Positions 1-11,964 of a stretch of DNA of 64,000 nucleotides are shown piece after piece. Made by a program: the position numbers and the translations under genes. Location of the stretch: contig JAZGTH010000059.1 in the NCBI GenBank assembly GCA_036877525.1, positions 7,440,001-7,504,000 on the forward strand, read 5' to 3'. Below the pieces are notes generated by a model. That model saw nothing but the letters and a program-made list of their open reading frames with translations. It did not search any database and was not told the DNA's origin. Position 1 is the stretch's first letter. Each line of letters starts with the position of its first letter. Origin of the DNA: Chromobotia macracanthus (taxonomy: Eukaryota; Chordata; Actinopteri; Cypriniformes; Botiidae).

Positions 1-1408
1 ATGTCTGAATTTTTGCACAAACGACTCCCTTACCACTACGCCACACTATTGCCTTCCCAGAAAATTAGGTAAACACCGTAAATCGTCAGCGCTACTAAAT
101 ATTCTGTTTACTGACAAAAGAAATGTCGCTCTACAGTATGTGTCCAAATGCCTTTATCCCTGTAGGTACACACAACAGAGGGCATTTATCATGTAATCTA
201 CTGAGAGAGAGTCACAGTAATTTATTAGGAATTAAGGGGAACTCAAACATGACCCAAATACATAAAACCCACTTAATGTCGCCTCATGGAACTGCCCGAG
301 GAACATTATGTCAACATTGTAAATGCATAAGTCGGTCGCATTAATGCCAGCGCATGGCCGGTCAGTGTATTCATCGACTTGCATTACAGTGAAGAATTAC
401 AGGGTGAAAATGAAATGCTTTTCTGTACAAAACCAAAGTAAAATATGTATAGAAGAAAAGGTTTTCAGGCTGTGACTTACCCAAGGCGTCGACAAAGGAT
501 GCATCAGATTTCCAGACGTGTACAGTACTCCAGCTAAACATGGGATTAAGGCCATTTACTGGTGTGATATTCAGCTCAGGTCTTCAGTAGGTGTCGAGGG
601 CACAAGAAAATGCCTTCCTATTATGGATGAACATCAGGTGCTGATTATTCAGCAGCCCTGTTGAATTAGCGGCTCTGTGTCACCTGTGATCTCACTCATT
701 ACCCTGTAGTCCTTTCAAGGGTCCACTTTCATATAATCACGTGTGAGGGCTTTTATTTTCACAGAAGTTTGAGAGGAACTTCCTGTTTGAACAGGAAGTT
801 ACCGTAACACTGCCTGCAACAGAACAAATTATCTAGGTAAGACTTATCAACCTACCTTTGCATGTAAAAAAGTCATTTTTGATCACTTTTTGGAAAGATT
901 GATCAGTTTTAGTTAATAATGAATGGCTGAACTGGTGAGACTTTTATATAGCTTCATCCACCTGTTTTATTAACACAGTGTGCTTAATTTAAGTGGAATA
1001 TGAAAACTCCAAGCACTGGCAATGGTAAATGGCAGTTCATTCATTTATCTTGGTTATGGGGTCTAATTCATGCTCACACTTTAGTGGCAGTACTTATTTT
1101 GCTGTGCTATTAAAGGCCAAATGGAGAGAGACTCGACTGGGCTGGATGTGAAGGTAGACACTTTATCATGCTGAAGTTTAAGGCCATTGGGGGGGCTATT
1201 CCTGTAGTCATATTCCTTTTCACATTAGAAATCAGGTCAGACAGTTTCATAAACCATTCAGGCTTGCTCAGGATGAAGCTATAAATAAAGAGCAATTTTT
1301 TATTTGCATTTGACTTAAGAGAATTACACCCAATATCAGAAGACAGTTTCTAGTTATTATGTATTATGATATGCAGAATAGCCTTGTCTAATATTATGGA
1401 ATTAATAG
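1..1408. other. No gene found; unassigned AT-rich DNA
   Basis: Only short open frames without recognisable protein similarity, splice structure or codon pattern. No tRNA-like or clear repeat structure was identified. It may be intergenic or intronic sequence of a gene outside the window. Confidence 0.5.
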
Positions 1409-1680
1409 ACTCGGGGTGCACTTCAAAAAAGGTACACAATGCCATAGAAGAACCATTTTTGACTGTTTGGTTCCACAGAGAACTTTTAACGTATGCAGAA
1501 CATTTCTTTTTCACAAAAGGTACTTTGTAGTGGAAAAAGGTTCTTTAGATTATAAAAAAGTAAGAAATGGTAAAGTAACAAAATGGTTCTTTCAAAAAAC
1601 CTTTGAGGGACCAAAAATGACTCATCTATGGGATCGTTTTGAAGAACCTTTTAAGAACCTTATTTTTAAGTGTGGGTGAG
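1409..1680. repeat. Foldback MITE-like repeat
   Basis: The two ends are imperfect inverted copies: CTCGGGGTGCACTTCAAAAA on the left, and the reverse complement of the right end reads CTCACCCACACTTAAAAATA. The interior is rich in AGGTTCTT/AAGAACC motifs in both orientations, so an 87-codon open frame here is repeat sequence rather than a gene. Short elements of this kind are common in teleosts; the family name is not certain. Confidence 0.5.
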
Positions 1681-3090
1681 TTAGGGACTATATCTAACAG
1701 ATGAAGTGATGTGGTGTTGGGAATAGAGGGGGGTCCTAAAAATGGTTGTGCCCCTCTGAACCTGTGGGCCACTAAAATTAGTACCACCTTCCATGTCATT
1801 TTCAATGGTCCTCACTAGATATAGATGAACATCTTGCAGACCTTGCAGAACCCAGCATTATCTTCCGCTGGTCATTGACAGAGATGGGACTTACTATATG
1901 AATAATGGCATTTGCTTGGCTGTGAAAGAGATGGGAAATGATTCCTTATTGAACTGGTATAAATTTCCATTCAGAACTTATTGGTGCTTACAATTAAAAC
2001 AAAAGAGAGCCAAACACTCCACGCTGAGTACAGACCATATAATTGGCATAGTGCTTTATAAAAAAGAAGGAAATAGAGACAGAATTATTTAATTACAATC
2101 AAACACGGTCTATAATTATGGAAAACATGCTTTCTATTTAGAGTTGAAAACAAACAAACTTATAAAATAAAATAACTTCTTATAAAATAGGAAGTCTTAT
2201 AAAATAAGTAACTTATGGACTTACGCAATGGACTTATGGATCTAATGGTGATAAAATGTATCCATAAGAAACCACAGGGAACCACAAATGACATCTCTTT
2301 TATATCTCAATTGTTTCTCATAGACAGCAAGGAGACTGAATGGAAAGCAAATACAGACTTCTCCTGAGAGAAAGACTACAGAAAACCCATGCTTTCCTTA
2401 AAGTTCTCAACAGTGTCTCAAAATGTGCTCATTTTGTCAACAGCTCTATTATGTCAACAATTGTTTATTGTTATTTCTTTGTTTTTAAGGAATTTTGGAA
2501 AAGACATCCGAGACAAAACTAATAGTTTTATGACATAAATCAGCACAGCACAAGGTTCGGGTCGGTCTCAGTTGGATGCAGGACACAGATCAGATCAATC
2601 CTGTTAAATATGATTGGCTGGCTTTTCTGCTTAGTTCCTCTATCATTCCAATAGCAGGCTGTTTGCTCATAGACCCCTGTGGAGCGTCTTCCGTGAATTT
2701 TGTTATTGGTTTTCCCAGGTGCCTTTTAGATGCTGAATGAACATCTGTTGTGTGTGCATACCGCTGCAGTGTAGTCATAAAGAGCAACCACAGCCTCGAT
2801 GAATAATAACCACTGACAGACAAGTCTTGCCCCTGGTGAACTGTGCCTTCTACATGGCAGACATATCAATGAAAAGTCTGTGAGAAGCATCCAGCCTCAG
2901 CACGCTCCAGGAGGTGGGCCTCATACTGTGAGCCTCGCACTGTTTAAAGCATGAGGGAGGCATTTTGTTCTTAATCATTTATTATGCTCTCACTTTAAGC
3001 CCCGAGAAGTGAAAACATGAATTCTTCTACAGCATGCGTGTTTTCGTGTTGTGCTTTTCTGTGTCAATCATGCCACAATACAGAAAACGA
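1681..3090. other. No gene found; unassigned DNA
   Basis: AT-rich, with short unrelated open frames on both strands. Around 2150-2260 there are several short repeats of CTTATAAAATA and CTTATGGA, which look like local slippage. Nothing else is recognised. Confidence 0.45.
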
Positions 3091-3190
3091 AAGCAATAGT
3101 TCACCCAGTTCTGTCATTGTTTACTCACCCTCCTGTCATTTTAAATCTTTATGCCTTTCTTCCACAGAATATAAGAGGAGACATTTAAAA
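3091..3190. repeat. Fragment of TTTACTCACCCTC foldback MITE
   Basis: Contains AGTTCACCCAG, TCATTGTTTACTCACCCTC and CTTTCTTCCACAGAAT, in the order seen in the much better preserved copies at 21225 and 38461. Only one arm remains. Confidence 0.55.
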
Positions 3191-3759
3191 CTGCTGATAG
3201 ACATTTGTATTAATCGCATGTATTATTATTGTTTGAAATTATTTATGTAAATAATTATAGCTTGAACGTGTCTGTCACCTTTACCTTCATGGACACATGT
3301 TCAACGTTCGAAGACAGAAAGACAAGAATCTTCATTTTTGGATCAACTTTTATTTTATTCCAGTTGTAGGTAAGCAAACTAAAATAATTAAGGTGTCCCA
3401 TGTAAGTTATATCCTGACTGTTTAAAATGTTGTGGCTAAACATTTGGTCAGCATCTCTCTGTAGCGTGTCTGATCTCTTCTTTCAGTGGAAGCCCGAGAC
3501 ACCACAATTAGGCACAGAAATCACACTCTGATGTGGAAAATTGCCCCATTATTGCCTCATCAAGAGAAAGGTAAGGTCTACAAAGAAAAGCCAGGAAGAA
3601 ACAGATGCTGTGCAGAAACTGCATTGTCCTGCAAAAGGCAAAGAACATTGTCTTTTGGACAGTATGGGCCCAGAAAGTCTAACGAAGATCCTCCATCTTC
3701 TTGGGAAACATAAATTCACATACATTTCCTAAAGTGCACCGTGTTAACAACTGTGTTGC

Positions 3760-4180
3760 AAACCGTAACTTTTGCCTCTCTATCACCATCTGTTTGAAAC
3801 AGTAAATTGCAGGTTACTTTACATACTTTTCTTTACATATGTTGACGTCAAATGAAGCCATACTGACATTTCACAGGAAATCAGACCCGACTGCCCAAAT
3901 TGTAAAGCATTACAAACGTACAGTTTACATACTTTTATCCAAAGCAACTTACAGTGCATTGAAGTTATACATTTTCTTAGAACACGTACTCCCTGGGAAT
4001 TGAACCCACAACCTCTTGTGCTGCTAATGCAATGCTCTACCACTGAGCTGCAGGAGAACGTTGGGGATCAGGGTAAAGTAAGGAAATTGTTTTGAAAATT
4101 GATCTGTTATGTACTTGCTCAATAACTGATTTTTGTTCTTTTTTTAACAGTTTACAAATATCACAGGAATTAAAGTTTTT
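3760..4180 (+). repeat. Dispersed repeat (family R1), copy interrupted by a SINE
   Basis: Shares long blocks with 62339-62585 and the last 80 bases of the window: CTTTTGCCTCTCTA, TTGCAGGTTACTT, AAATCAGACCCGAC, TACTTGCTCAATAACTGAT. The match breaks at about 3922 and resumes after 4056, where a tRNA-derived SINE sits. I cannot name the family. Ends are approximate. Confidence 0.6.
3922..4056 (-). mobile_element. tRNA-derived SINE (inserted in repeat R1)
   Basis: Read on the minus strand it begins with a degenerate tRNA-like head containing an A-box-like GAGCATTG region (from CTCAGTGGTAGAGCATTGCA) and a B-box-like GGTTCAATTCCCAG. A tail with the reverse complement of TTTATCCAAAGCAACTTACA follows. 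It lacks a complete acceptor stem, so it is not a functional tRNA gene. Heads and tails of this type define a SINE group abundant in cyprinid and other teleost genomes. Confidence 0.75.
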
Positions 4181-5343
4181 CAGGATGTGAAGAGAGTTTA
4201 TAGGATTACACATACTGTAAGTTACAATATGGCAAGCTGATTTGATGATTTGTAAACTGACAAAGACTGTCAAAGAGACACAGTAACTGAAAATATTTGG
4301 AATAGTCTGAAAAATAAAATACTACATAACCAGCACTAGCACTTTTCCTCTTGACAACAGATGGCTTCACAATCAGGGGTCGGCACAATTAACAAATCCC
4401 TCACTGACTGGACGCAAGTTAAAAGCTGTGTAGAAATGCCAGGACATGCACACCAGCTCTATAAAGCTTGCAGAGGGAGATAAGATTGTGTCTGACACAT
4501 TGGCACAAGATCTCATGTTTCTCCCATCAAACTGTTTCCTCTCAGAAACTATCAAGCCACGAATCGTCTCGACAAATCATCAAGATGTCATAACAGCAAA
4601 ATTTGCCGCTTCTCCTCTGCAAATGCTGCAACACAACAAATATGTTCTCCTTGCAGCTAACAAAGCGCACCAAAGCAAACTGTGGATCTCATGGGTCACC
4701 TCTCTAAGCCAGCAGGGAGGAAGGACATATGTTCATTACTTTCCTCTGTAAATCAGAGTTTTAATTGTTGCCTTAAATCCTTTATATAAATAAAATGATG
4801 TGCATTACATTCTTAAACTCAATGCAGACATGCATGGATCTAAACATCTGACACATAATGCACGCCAGGACTGACCCATGTCTTCTTGCTATAGAAATAC
4901 AATTTATTTCCTTTAAAATGTATATTTTAAACCATAAGACAATAAAGCCTGCAATAAAACTGCTTACAGTATGTTACACGAGTGGCAAAGTTCTCGCTCT
5001 GACAATGAAACGTCACTCGCTATGGGACAGCCTAGCGCACATCTGAAAGATAAGTTAATCCACTCGCTTAATTCTGTGCCCACAGCTTCAGATGATGTAG
5101 AAATTGTTTGTCTTTGATCACTTAAGAGCTCTTCTCTCGCACCGGTGACCCGAGCATCAGGGCACACAGATCAGTGATCAAAGAGATGAAGTCATTCAAT
5201 GAAGTCGCAAGGTCCAGTCAACAAGCAAGAGCCTGAGTCCTGCTGCGGTTACTCAAAAGAACACATTTACCCATAATATTTCAGACACCATCCTCTTGCT
5301 ACTGTTATAGTTCTATTGCTTAGGGCATTTGTGTTTTCAGAGC
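4181..5343. other. No gene found; unassigned DNA
   Basis: The longest open frame (4446-4751, 101 codons) has no recognisable domain, no upstream promoter features and no splice context. No repeat was identified. Confidence 0.45.
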
Positions 5344-5650
5344 TTAAAGTTAGGGATAGCAATTTCAGAGAGACTAGAAATCGCAAGCTAGCTATAAAAG
5401 CATAAGATCCCCCCTTATTTCAGAGTGATCTCCAAGACCACGCCTCCTTTAATACATGAATGCATACATAGTTTGACAGGCGAGCAGAACATCCTATCAT
5501 TGCATTCAGACAGAATGTTTGGACGAGCATTTGATGTTACTATGCCTTCCACGGAAGATGTATATTGATGCAAATCTATTTAGATCACTAAGTGTTTGCT
5601 ATCAGGATGTAAAGAGACTTTTAACTTTTATATGCATTTCCTGCATTTGA
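5344..5650 (-). mobile_element. TTAA-ended MITE (family M1), decayed copy
   Basis: Left edge TTAAAGTTAGGGATAGCAAT corresponds to the inverted terminus of the intact copy at 58140-58496. The internal landmarks AAAGCATAAGATCC, CCACGCCTCC, a TATGATAGGATGT-like block and AGGATGTAAAGAGAC then follow in reverse order. The right terminus is not clearly preserved, so the end is approximate. Confidence 0.6.
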
Positions 5651-6189
5651 AATTCAGGGCTCAAGGAGAGCCCTGTGCGTTCTTAGAAAATATAACAAAT
5701 TACTCAGCATCTTTTGAATATATGCCAGTGATTAAAAGCATCAGGATATCGGCATGATGTCAGAGTTAAGTGCTGCATGAATATTTAGTACACCATTGTC
5801 TAATTACACATGATTACTGTAATTAAGAAGTTCAGGACAAAGAGTCGCACAGTTACTCCATTTCCTAAATGGTAGCTGTCAGTTCTGTGGTAAAGCTCTC
5901 AAAAATTCCAAAGTTTTTACCCCCTCCATCCAGCGTATTGATTTTTTAAGGCTAGCCAATTTTGCAATCGAGGAGCATCGCGAGGTTAACGAGGCAGACG
6001 GCACGCAAGGAGATTCGCGAAACGTCTTTGTTGATGAATATCCACTGTGTCACAAACTTCTGTATGGTTCCAAAAAACACTGTCCCCTCAGGTGATATTT
6101 AGCCGCTATATACATTAAATATTTTCTGTTAACCTTCAATCACTTACAAAATATGTTTTCTCTCTTTAATAACGTAAAATGTAAAATAG
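5651..6189. other. No gene found; unassigned DNA
   Basis: AT-rich spacer between two MITEs. No convincing coding, RNA or repeat feature was seen. Confidence 0.4.
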
Positions 6190-6725
6190 TTAAAGGCACT
6201 GTGTGTAATTTTCGCCACTAGAGGTCACATTTTCAAAATAATAGCTGAGCCACAGCTCGATAACGCTGTGAAGGAGTGTTGCATGATGGGAGGTATCATC
6301 TTCACCTCCACTGCCAATGAAAATCAATCTGACAGGTCTCACAAATCTGGTTAATGGATGACGCAGTAAAAAAAGATTTACAACATTACATTTGTTCATC
6401 TGATTTTATTTCATTTATTGAAATAAATTATGAATTAGCAACATATTGTCATGGAGCCAACAGAGTGGCACGCTTGATGCTACAACTAACGCTACAACTT
6501 CTGCTGTAGCTGTGTTGCCATGGTTTCTACAGCAGCAAAAGCGGAAAGCGAGGACATGACACCATTTACAGATGATGCAGTGATGCGGGACGGTCCACTG
6601 GTCAAAATTGTGAATTTCTTTGGATTTAAATACTGTTGATAACCTTTGGGAACAAAATAGTAAACACTGTGCTAGTGTTTTATTCAGATATTTTATTGCA
6701 AAAATCTTCCATACTGTGCCTTTAA
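6190..6725. mobile_element. TTAA-ended MITE (family M2), 536 bp
   Basis: The left end TTAAAGGCACTGTGTGTAAT and the reverse complement of the right end, TTAAAGGCACAGTATGGAAG, form a terminal inverted repeat matching at 13 of the first 16 bases or better. Both ends include TTAA, which may be the target duplication as in piggyBac-type elements. No transposase frame is present, so it is non-autonomous. Confidence 0.7.
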
Positions 6726-8130
6726 TACTTCGATTAAAATCGATTCATTTTATTATATTCTCCACAACAAAAAGAAATCTCATTTTCCACATTTAAAAAC
6801 TTAAATTGCCTTTTAACAGCTATTGTAGGTCCTCTTGACCTTTAAACTTTCAGATTGTAAATTTGCTTCAATTCTTACCTCTTCAGTTCTTAGAAGCAGA
6901 AAGTACGAAGTGTCTGCAACAGATGTTTCTGCATCACTACAGAACACAACAGGCCCTGTGCTCTTAAACCTATGCATTCCAAAATACTAACTTTTCTTAC
7001 CAATTTCTCTAGTTTTCCTCTGTGCTTTGGGTCATTGTCCTGCATGAAAACGCATCTTTACCTGAATAAAGATCTCTGCAGGACTGACACAGGTGTTGCT
7101 CGAGGAACTGCCTGAATGTTGCTTTTCTGTTGAAGAACCCAAGAGCCTGATGTTTCCTAGACCATGTTTTCAGCAATGGTGTGTTAGTCTGTCCCAGCCA
7201 TGTACTCTGGCAGACTTTGAGCCAGAGAGCTCAACTTTAGTCTCATCAGATCAGAAATTTTTATTCCAGAAGGTTTCAAGTTTTGCAAACGGCTTCAAGC
7301 AAAGTCCAGGAATGGAAAACTCCTAAACAGACCATGTCTCTGAAATGCTGAAGAGACTGTTGGAAAGTTTTCATTACATTGTTGTAGCTGACCTTCTGGC
7401 CTCCTTATACAGTTGTTCAATTTAGCAGGACAGCTTGATTTTAGCAGGGTTTGGGTTGTGTGCTTTATTTTGTTACAATGGACCTCACCACACTGCTTGG
7501 AAAGTTCAAAGCCTTGTCAGTCTTTTTATAACATTTCCTAGATTTTTCCCCTCTTAACAACTTCATCCCGACAGCTTTACAGACAGCTCCTTGGTCTTCC
7601 TGACGGCAGAACTGATCTGAGCTGCTGTTTTAGATTGGAAACCTCTCAGAGTCAGAGATATTTGCTGGTGAATTCAAAACATACATGAAACTGAGTTAGC
7701 ATTGTGATAGCGTGCCACATTTACTTAATTGAGGAAAAATTGCTAAAATACTATTATCATATCATTTTTACATTCAAATGTGGTATTTTTAAAAGGCATA
7801 AGAATGACCAGAGGCAACAGGACTGTGCTTTTCATTCTGGTTTTGTTGCTTTGTTTGCAAACCTCAGCATTCCTGTGAGAAACTATATTCACAAACTGGT
7901 GCTCAGTACCAGACCACAGATAACCTGCATTGGGTCTAATTCTGTAGTGTTGCCAAGCTAGCTCATTGGTTAGTGACTCTGTTGTAAATCCCACACAGGT
8001 GTTCTGACATCACCAGAAAAGTAACTTTCCTATATCATTTGCTCCCCTTTTCCATATCACATATGAAGCATTATGGATGGATGGATAAAAGAGAAAGAAA
8101 GAAAGATAGAAAGGAGAGAAGGATGAAAGA
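6726..8130. other. Spacer, probably containing a decayed DNA-transposon segment
   Basis: From about 7010 to 7610 the text resembles degenerate transposon sequence that I have seen repeatedly in fish genomes, with phrases such as GGACCTCACCACACTGCTTG and AGCTCCTTGGTCTTC. No intact frame or terminal repeats could be defined, so the class is left open. The remainder is unassigned. Confidence 0.3.
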
Positions 8131-8135
8131 GGGAT

Positions 8136-8171
<36 letters not shown>
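8131..8171. repeat. GA microsatellite
   Basis: An uninterrupted run of GA dinucleotides preceded by imperfect AGATAG/GAAAGA units from about 8090. Confidence 0.9.
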
Positions 8172-8173
<2 letters not shown>

Positions 8174-9400
8174 GGTTGTAGATTAAACTATACCAAAGTA
8201 AGTCTACCTTCAGTATAGTCCACAAGCAGTTATTGTCACTACTGCAGGTCTCACCTAGTTTCCCAGCTAGGTCAGTACCTATGAGAGATACACAAGTCTG
8301 ACCACATCACTCTGTGTGTCCACTCCACTAATGGCTGGTGGGTGTTTCACTGCACTACGGCTGACATCACATCATGCAGGTTCATGCAGCACACTGCGGC
8401 TGGTTAAGGAGGACTTTTGCCACAAGAGCAAACACTGTTCTGCCCTCATTTGACTAGGAAAGCTTCTTCTCTAGAACATGTAATTGGATAAGCAACTTCC
8501 TTTTTCAAAGACATGACATTTGCACATTTTATTTTCATATTTCATACATGAAGTATGTTACAGGCCTGTCCTATTAATGGCCCACAAGCTCCCATAAACT
8601 TATTTTTTCCAAAGCGTGTCCTTGCACCGTGAGATTGAATTGCTAAATCTCTATCTACCTGCCAGCCACCTTCACAAAAGAGACTCATTCCATAGAACGG
8701 CTAGCTGGCTCAAGCTTCATGCTTTGATAAGCCATCATGAACTGGCAATGGTTTCAATCAGATGGATCGTGTGTTCAACCCACATCAAGACGCTCTTCAG
8801 CCTGCATTGTCTGCTTCAGTGTCCATTCCATAAATCTGTCTCCCCTTATCCCTGAAAATAAATGCTCGAAAGGAAATCAAATCTCCAGGAATTCAGTTTG
8901 TAAGATAAAAAGTCCAGCCCTGTTCGAATATCTTTCCCATCCCTGTTTCACAAGTGGTTTAAGTGACAGGCAACAGTTTACATTATTGCATATGTTGTGT
9001 TATTTCATGCTAACAACAGCATGTGTAATCTGAGGCTGTTATCTAGAAGGGAATTGCATATTAAGTTTTTTTTTTTCATCACTCATTACTCAGTAGTTGT
9101 GTAATTATAACAGAAATGCTGTAAAATAATCTATGCTATCATTAGTTAATTAGTAAGGGATTCAAAATGACTAGTTTAAGAGGAAATCTATGGTTCATTT
9201 TAAAATGACAAGGTACTGTTTTAACAGTTTGGTCAGATAATATGTGCCAGAAAGTTCTGGAGAACTTCTATAATCAGATATGGAAAAGGCCAATTAATTT
9301 ATCACTTTTTTTTACAGCATTGGTCTTCAAATCCCTGGATATACCAGCAGTATTAGGCCTGTCATCGGCTTTATACTCAGTGAACAGTGACTGTGACATT
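8172..9400. other. No gene found; unassigned DNA
   Basis: Two overlapping open frames at 8616-9033 show no domain similarity. Poly-T runs near 9066. No gene is supported. Confidence 0.4.
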
Positions 9401-9414
9401 GATTTTGAGGAAAT

Positions 9415-9545
9415 ATGGGGTGATGGCAGTACAGTGATTAAGGGGGTTTCGGGAAGGGCGACCCATAACCTTGAGGGTTGCTTTGCTGTTGTCACCATTG
9501 CTCCCCTGAGCAAGCCACTTAACCTCAGGTTGGTACCCATCTTAA
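9415..9545 (+). mobile_element. Possible SINE fragment
   Basis: The block CCCCTGAGCAAGCCACTTAACCTCAGGTTG matches, in my recollection, the body of a widespread teleost tRNA-derived SINE type. It follows a B-box-like GGCGACCCATAACC region. The copy is decayed; the 110-codon frame over it is not considered a gene. Confidence 0.4.
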
Positions 9546-10265
9546 CTAAACCTACTGAAAGTCACTTTGCATGAAATATATGCTTTAAATGGCAAAACAA
9601 CAATCTTGATAACATTTATTTACAGTCAAAGTGATGAAAGGTCACCAACAGCCTTAAGGAAAAGTGAAATATTATGTAAAATATTATGAAAATTTGCGGA
9701 GGTGTTTTTCAGCACCTGTCAAAAGAGGAACTGTGTTTTATTTATACTAAACAAATATGCAAACGAGGGGAGGTGCTATAGAGCAAATATAGTATTACCA
9801 CATTACCACATACACGTACAAACAGAGAATCATCACATTCAAGACAGAAACACACAACTGCAAAAGTAAGAACAACGAACATTCTCATTCCAATTAAAAT
9901 GATACTTTTGATATGACACTGTTTTATAAGAATTGAGAATTTATGCCACTGTTGTGTTCAATAACTTCTAATCAAAGTTTGTGAAGAATTGGTAAAGAGT
10001 TACTGGTGAGATACAGTAAGTGATGGAAATACTGATTTTAAGCTTTGGCGACATTTATAAAGTCACAAGTTACAAAACAGCTTTGATATAATATTTCCAT
10101 ATTTATTTGCTACAAATTAAAACAGAAATCTGCTTAGTCCTAAACTGTGTTCCTTTGCAAACAGAATGTTGTTACAAGCTATTGGGCTGAATTTTTTGTG
10201 GTGAGCAAACCTGTGGCAAACAAGCAAAAGAAAATTAAGGTTTTCAAAGTCTTTCTTCCTCAGAA

Positions 10266-11964
10266 ATGGATCGCACTCTGTATTTCAGACTTCTTCTCAC
10301 TGGTGAGTATGTGTTTCTGGTTTTATGTTTTGTTTATAATATCATTAGAATTGACTGTTTTAAGAAAGAATCAAACACTCTCTTTCAAAGCTCTCTGCTC
10401 ATTATCTGAATGCACTCGGCGCCGGTATCACTATGTGAACATGACCAAGAATTGGGATGCAGCTCAGCAATACTGCAGAGAAAACTACGAAGATCTGGCA
10501 ACAGTCACCAACATGAAGGATATGGAACAGCTGATAGAGAGTGTGAATCGGACACTGGACGTCTGGATTGGGCTGAAACAGGCAAATAACTATACATGGA
10601 AGTGGTCTCTGGGTAATCCTGTGATATATCTGAACGGGGAAAATGGACATTCAACTGATACAACTGATTGTGTTTCTATGCATAAAAATGGAAAATGGCA
10701 TAATCAGAATTGTAAAGAGAACTTGAGTTTTGTCTGCTACAATGGTAAGTGCTGTTTCCTAAAATTTCAGCAGACCTTCACTTAACAAAACATGATCATC
10801 TGTCAACTTTACAAGACAACAACCATAAACATCACAGTTAAGAAACAGAAATATTGTGCACGTTTTTTATGTGTGACACATTCTCACGTCTAAGAGAACC
10901 GTTCATTTTCTGCGCTTTATTTCAAAGCACTTTATTAAACTATTTTAATGAAAATAACCAAACGTTTTTTTAAACAGAAAGCAGCAAAAGGTACATCAAG
11001 GAAACTTCTAAAAAAACATGGAGACAAGCTCAGAGCTTCTGCAGACAGAATCATAGTGATCTGGCCAGTGTGAGGAATAAGACAGAGAATAAAGAGATTA
11101 AGAAGGTCCTTATAGAAAATGATGCTAAAATGTGGATTGGCCTGTTCAGTGACTCGTGGGTGTGGTCAGATGGCAGTAACTACAACTTCAGAAACTGGAT
11201 GCCTAATGAACCTAATGGTGGAACAGCACCTCAATGTACAGAGGTCAACATCAATGCTATCAGTGGGAAACATGGACAATGGAATGATGCAGGTTGCCAA
11301 GCATCCCGTACCTTTGTGTGTCATGGTCAAGGTGAGTAGATTCTCACAAAACATAAAGAATTTTTCATCTTACAATATCATTAGAGGGCTACCTGTGTTG
11401 TCAGAGATATTTTCAGATGTATGATCCGGCTTTAAGTCTGGTATGGGTCACTTGCCAATCTCATCCCAGACTCTTCCTCATATTTCCTGTCACCTCTCCA
11501 CTGTCCTTGTGATGGAAACTCTCAAACACGTGTTTGTTTTGATTGGTTTCATGTCCAGTTTCTACATGTGGTTTGTTCTGTGTGCAGATATGCTGGTACT
11601 GATTAAGAAGAATCTGAGCTGGCCTGAAGCTCTGAGATACTGCAGAGAGAATCATGTGGACCTGGTTTCAGTTGATTCAGAAGAGATTCAGCACTGGGTG
11701 ACAGAAGTGGTTAAACAGGCCTCTACTGCCGAGGTCTGGCTGGGCTTACGGCACTCCTGCACTGTGGGCATTTGGTTCTGGGTAAATGGAGAGATTGTGT
11801 GCTACAACAGTTGGGCTCCAGGAAACGGGACAGCAGAGGAGTACTGTGACACCGCAGTGAGATCCGGAGCAGTCCAGTCCAGAGGACAGCAGCGCTGGAT
11901 CAGCTTTCCTGAAACTCACAAACTCAACTTCATCTGCACCAAATATGATAAGAATAAGAATTAA
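10266..11964 (+). CDS. Secreted protein with three C-type lectin domains
   Basis: Four coding exons: 10266-10302, 10391-10744, 10978-11331, 11588-11964. All introns are GT-AG and phase 1, giving 373 aa. Residues 1 to about 20 (MDRTLYFRLLLTALCSLSEC) form a signal peptide. Each later exon encodes one C-type lectin-like domain. CTLD1 has the WIGL core and paired cysteines but no EPN/QPD triplet. CTLD2 has WIGL, EPN (in NEPNGG) and WND, the signature of a calcium-dependent mannose-type site. CTLD3 has WLGL, no EPN, and WIS in place of WND. No transmembrane segment or GPI signal follows, so it is probably secreted. The organisation resembles teleost mannose-receptor-like lectin genes; a role in binding microbial sugars is inferred. 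The stop is at 11962-11964. Orthology to any named lectin is uncertain. Confidence 0.85.

Noticed and set aside
4446..4751. 101-codon plus-strand frame as a gene
   Set aside because: No recognisable motif, no repeat of gene-like codon pattern and no transcript signals.
9242..9574. 110-codon plus-strand frame as a gene
   Set aside because: The second half is SINE-like sequence; the minus strand is open over the same bases.
10147..10785. Single 212-codon lectin exon starting at 10147
   Set aside because: The signal peptide ATG at 10266 is in a different frame; a GT donor at 10303 and an AG acceptor at 10390 join it to the lectin domain in phase. The 10147 frame runs through the intron by chance.
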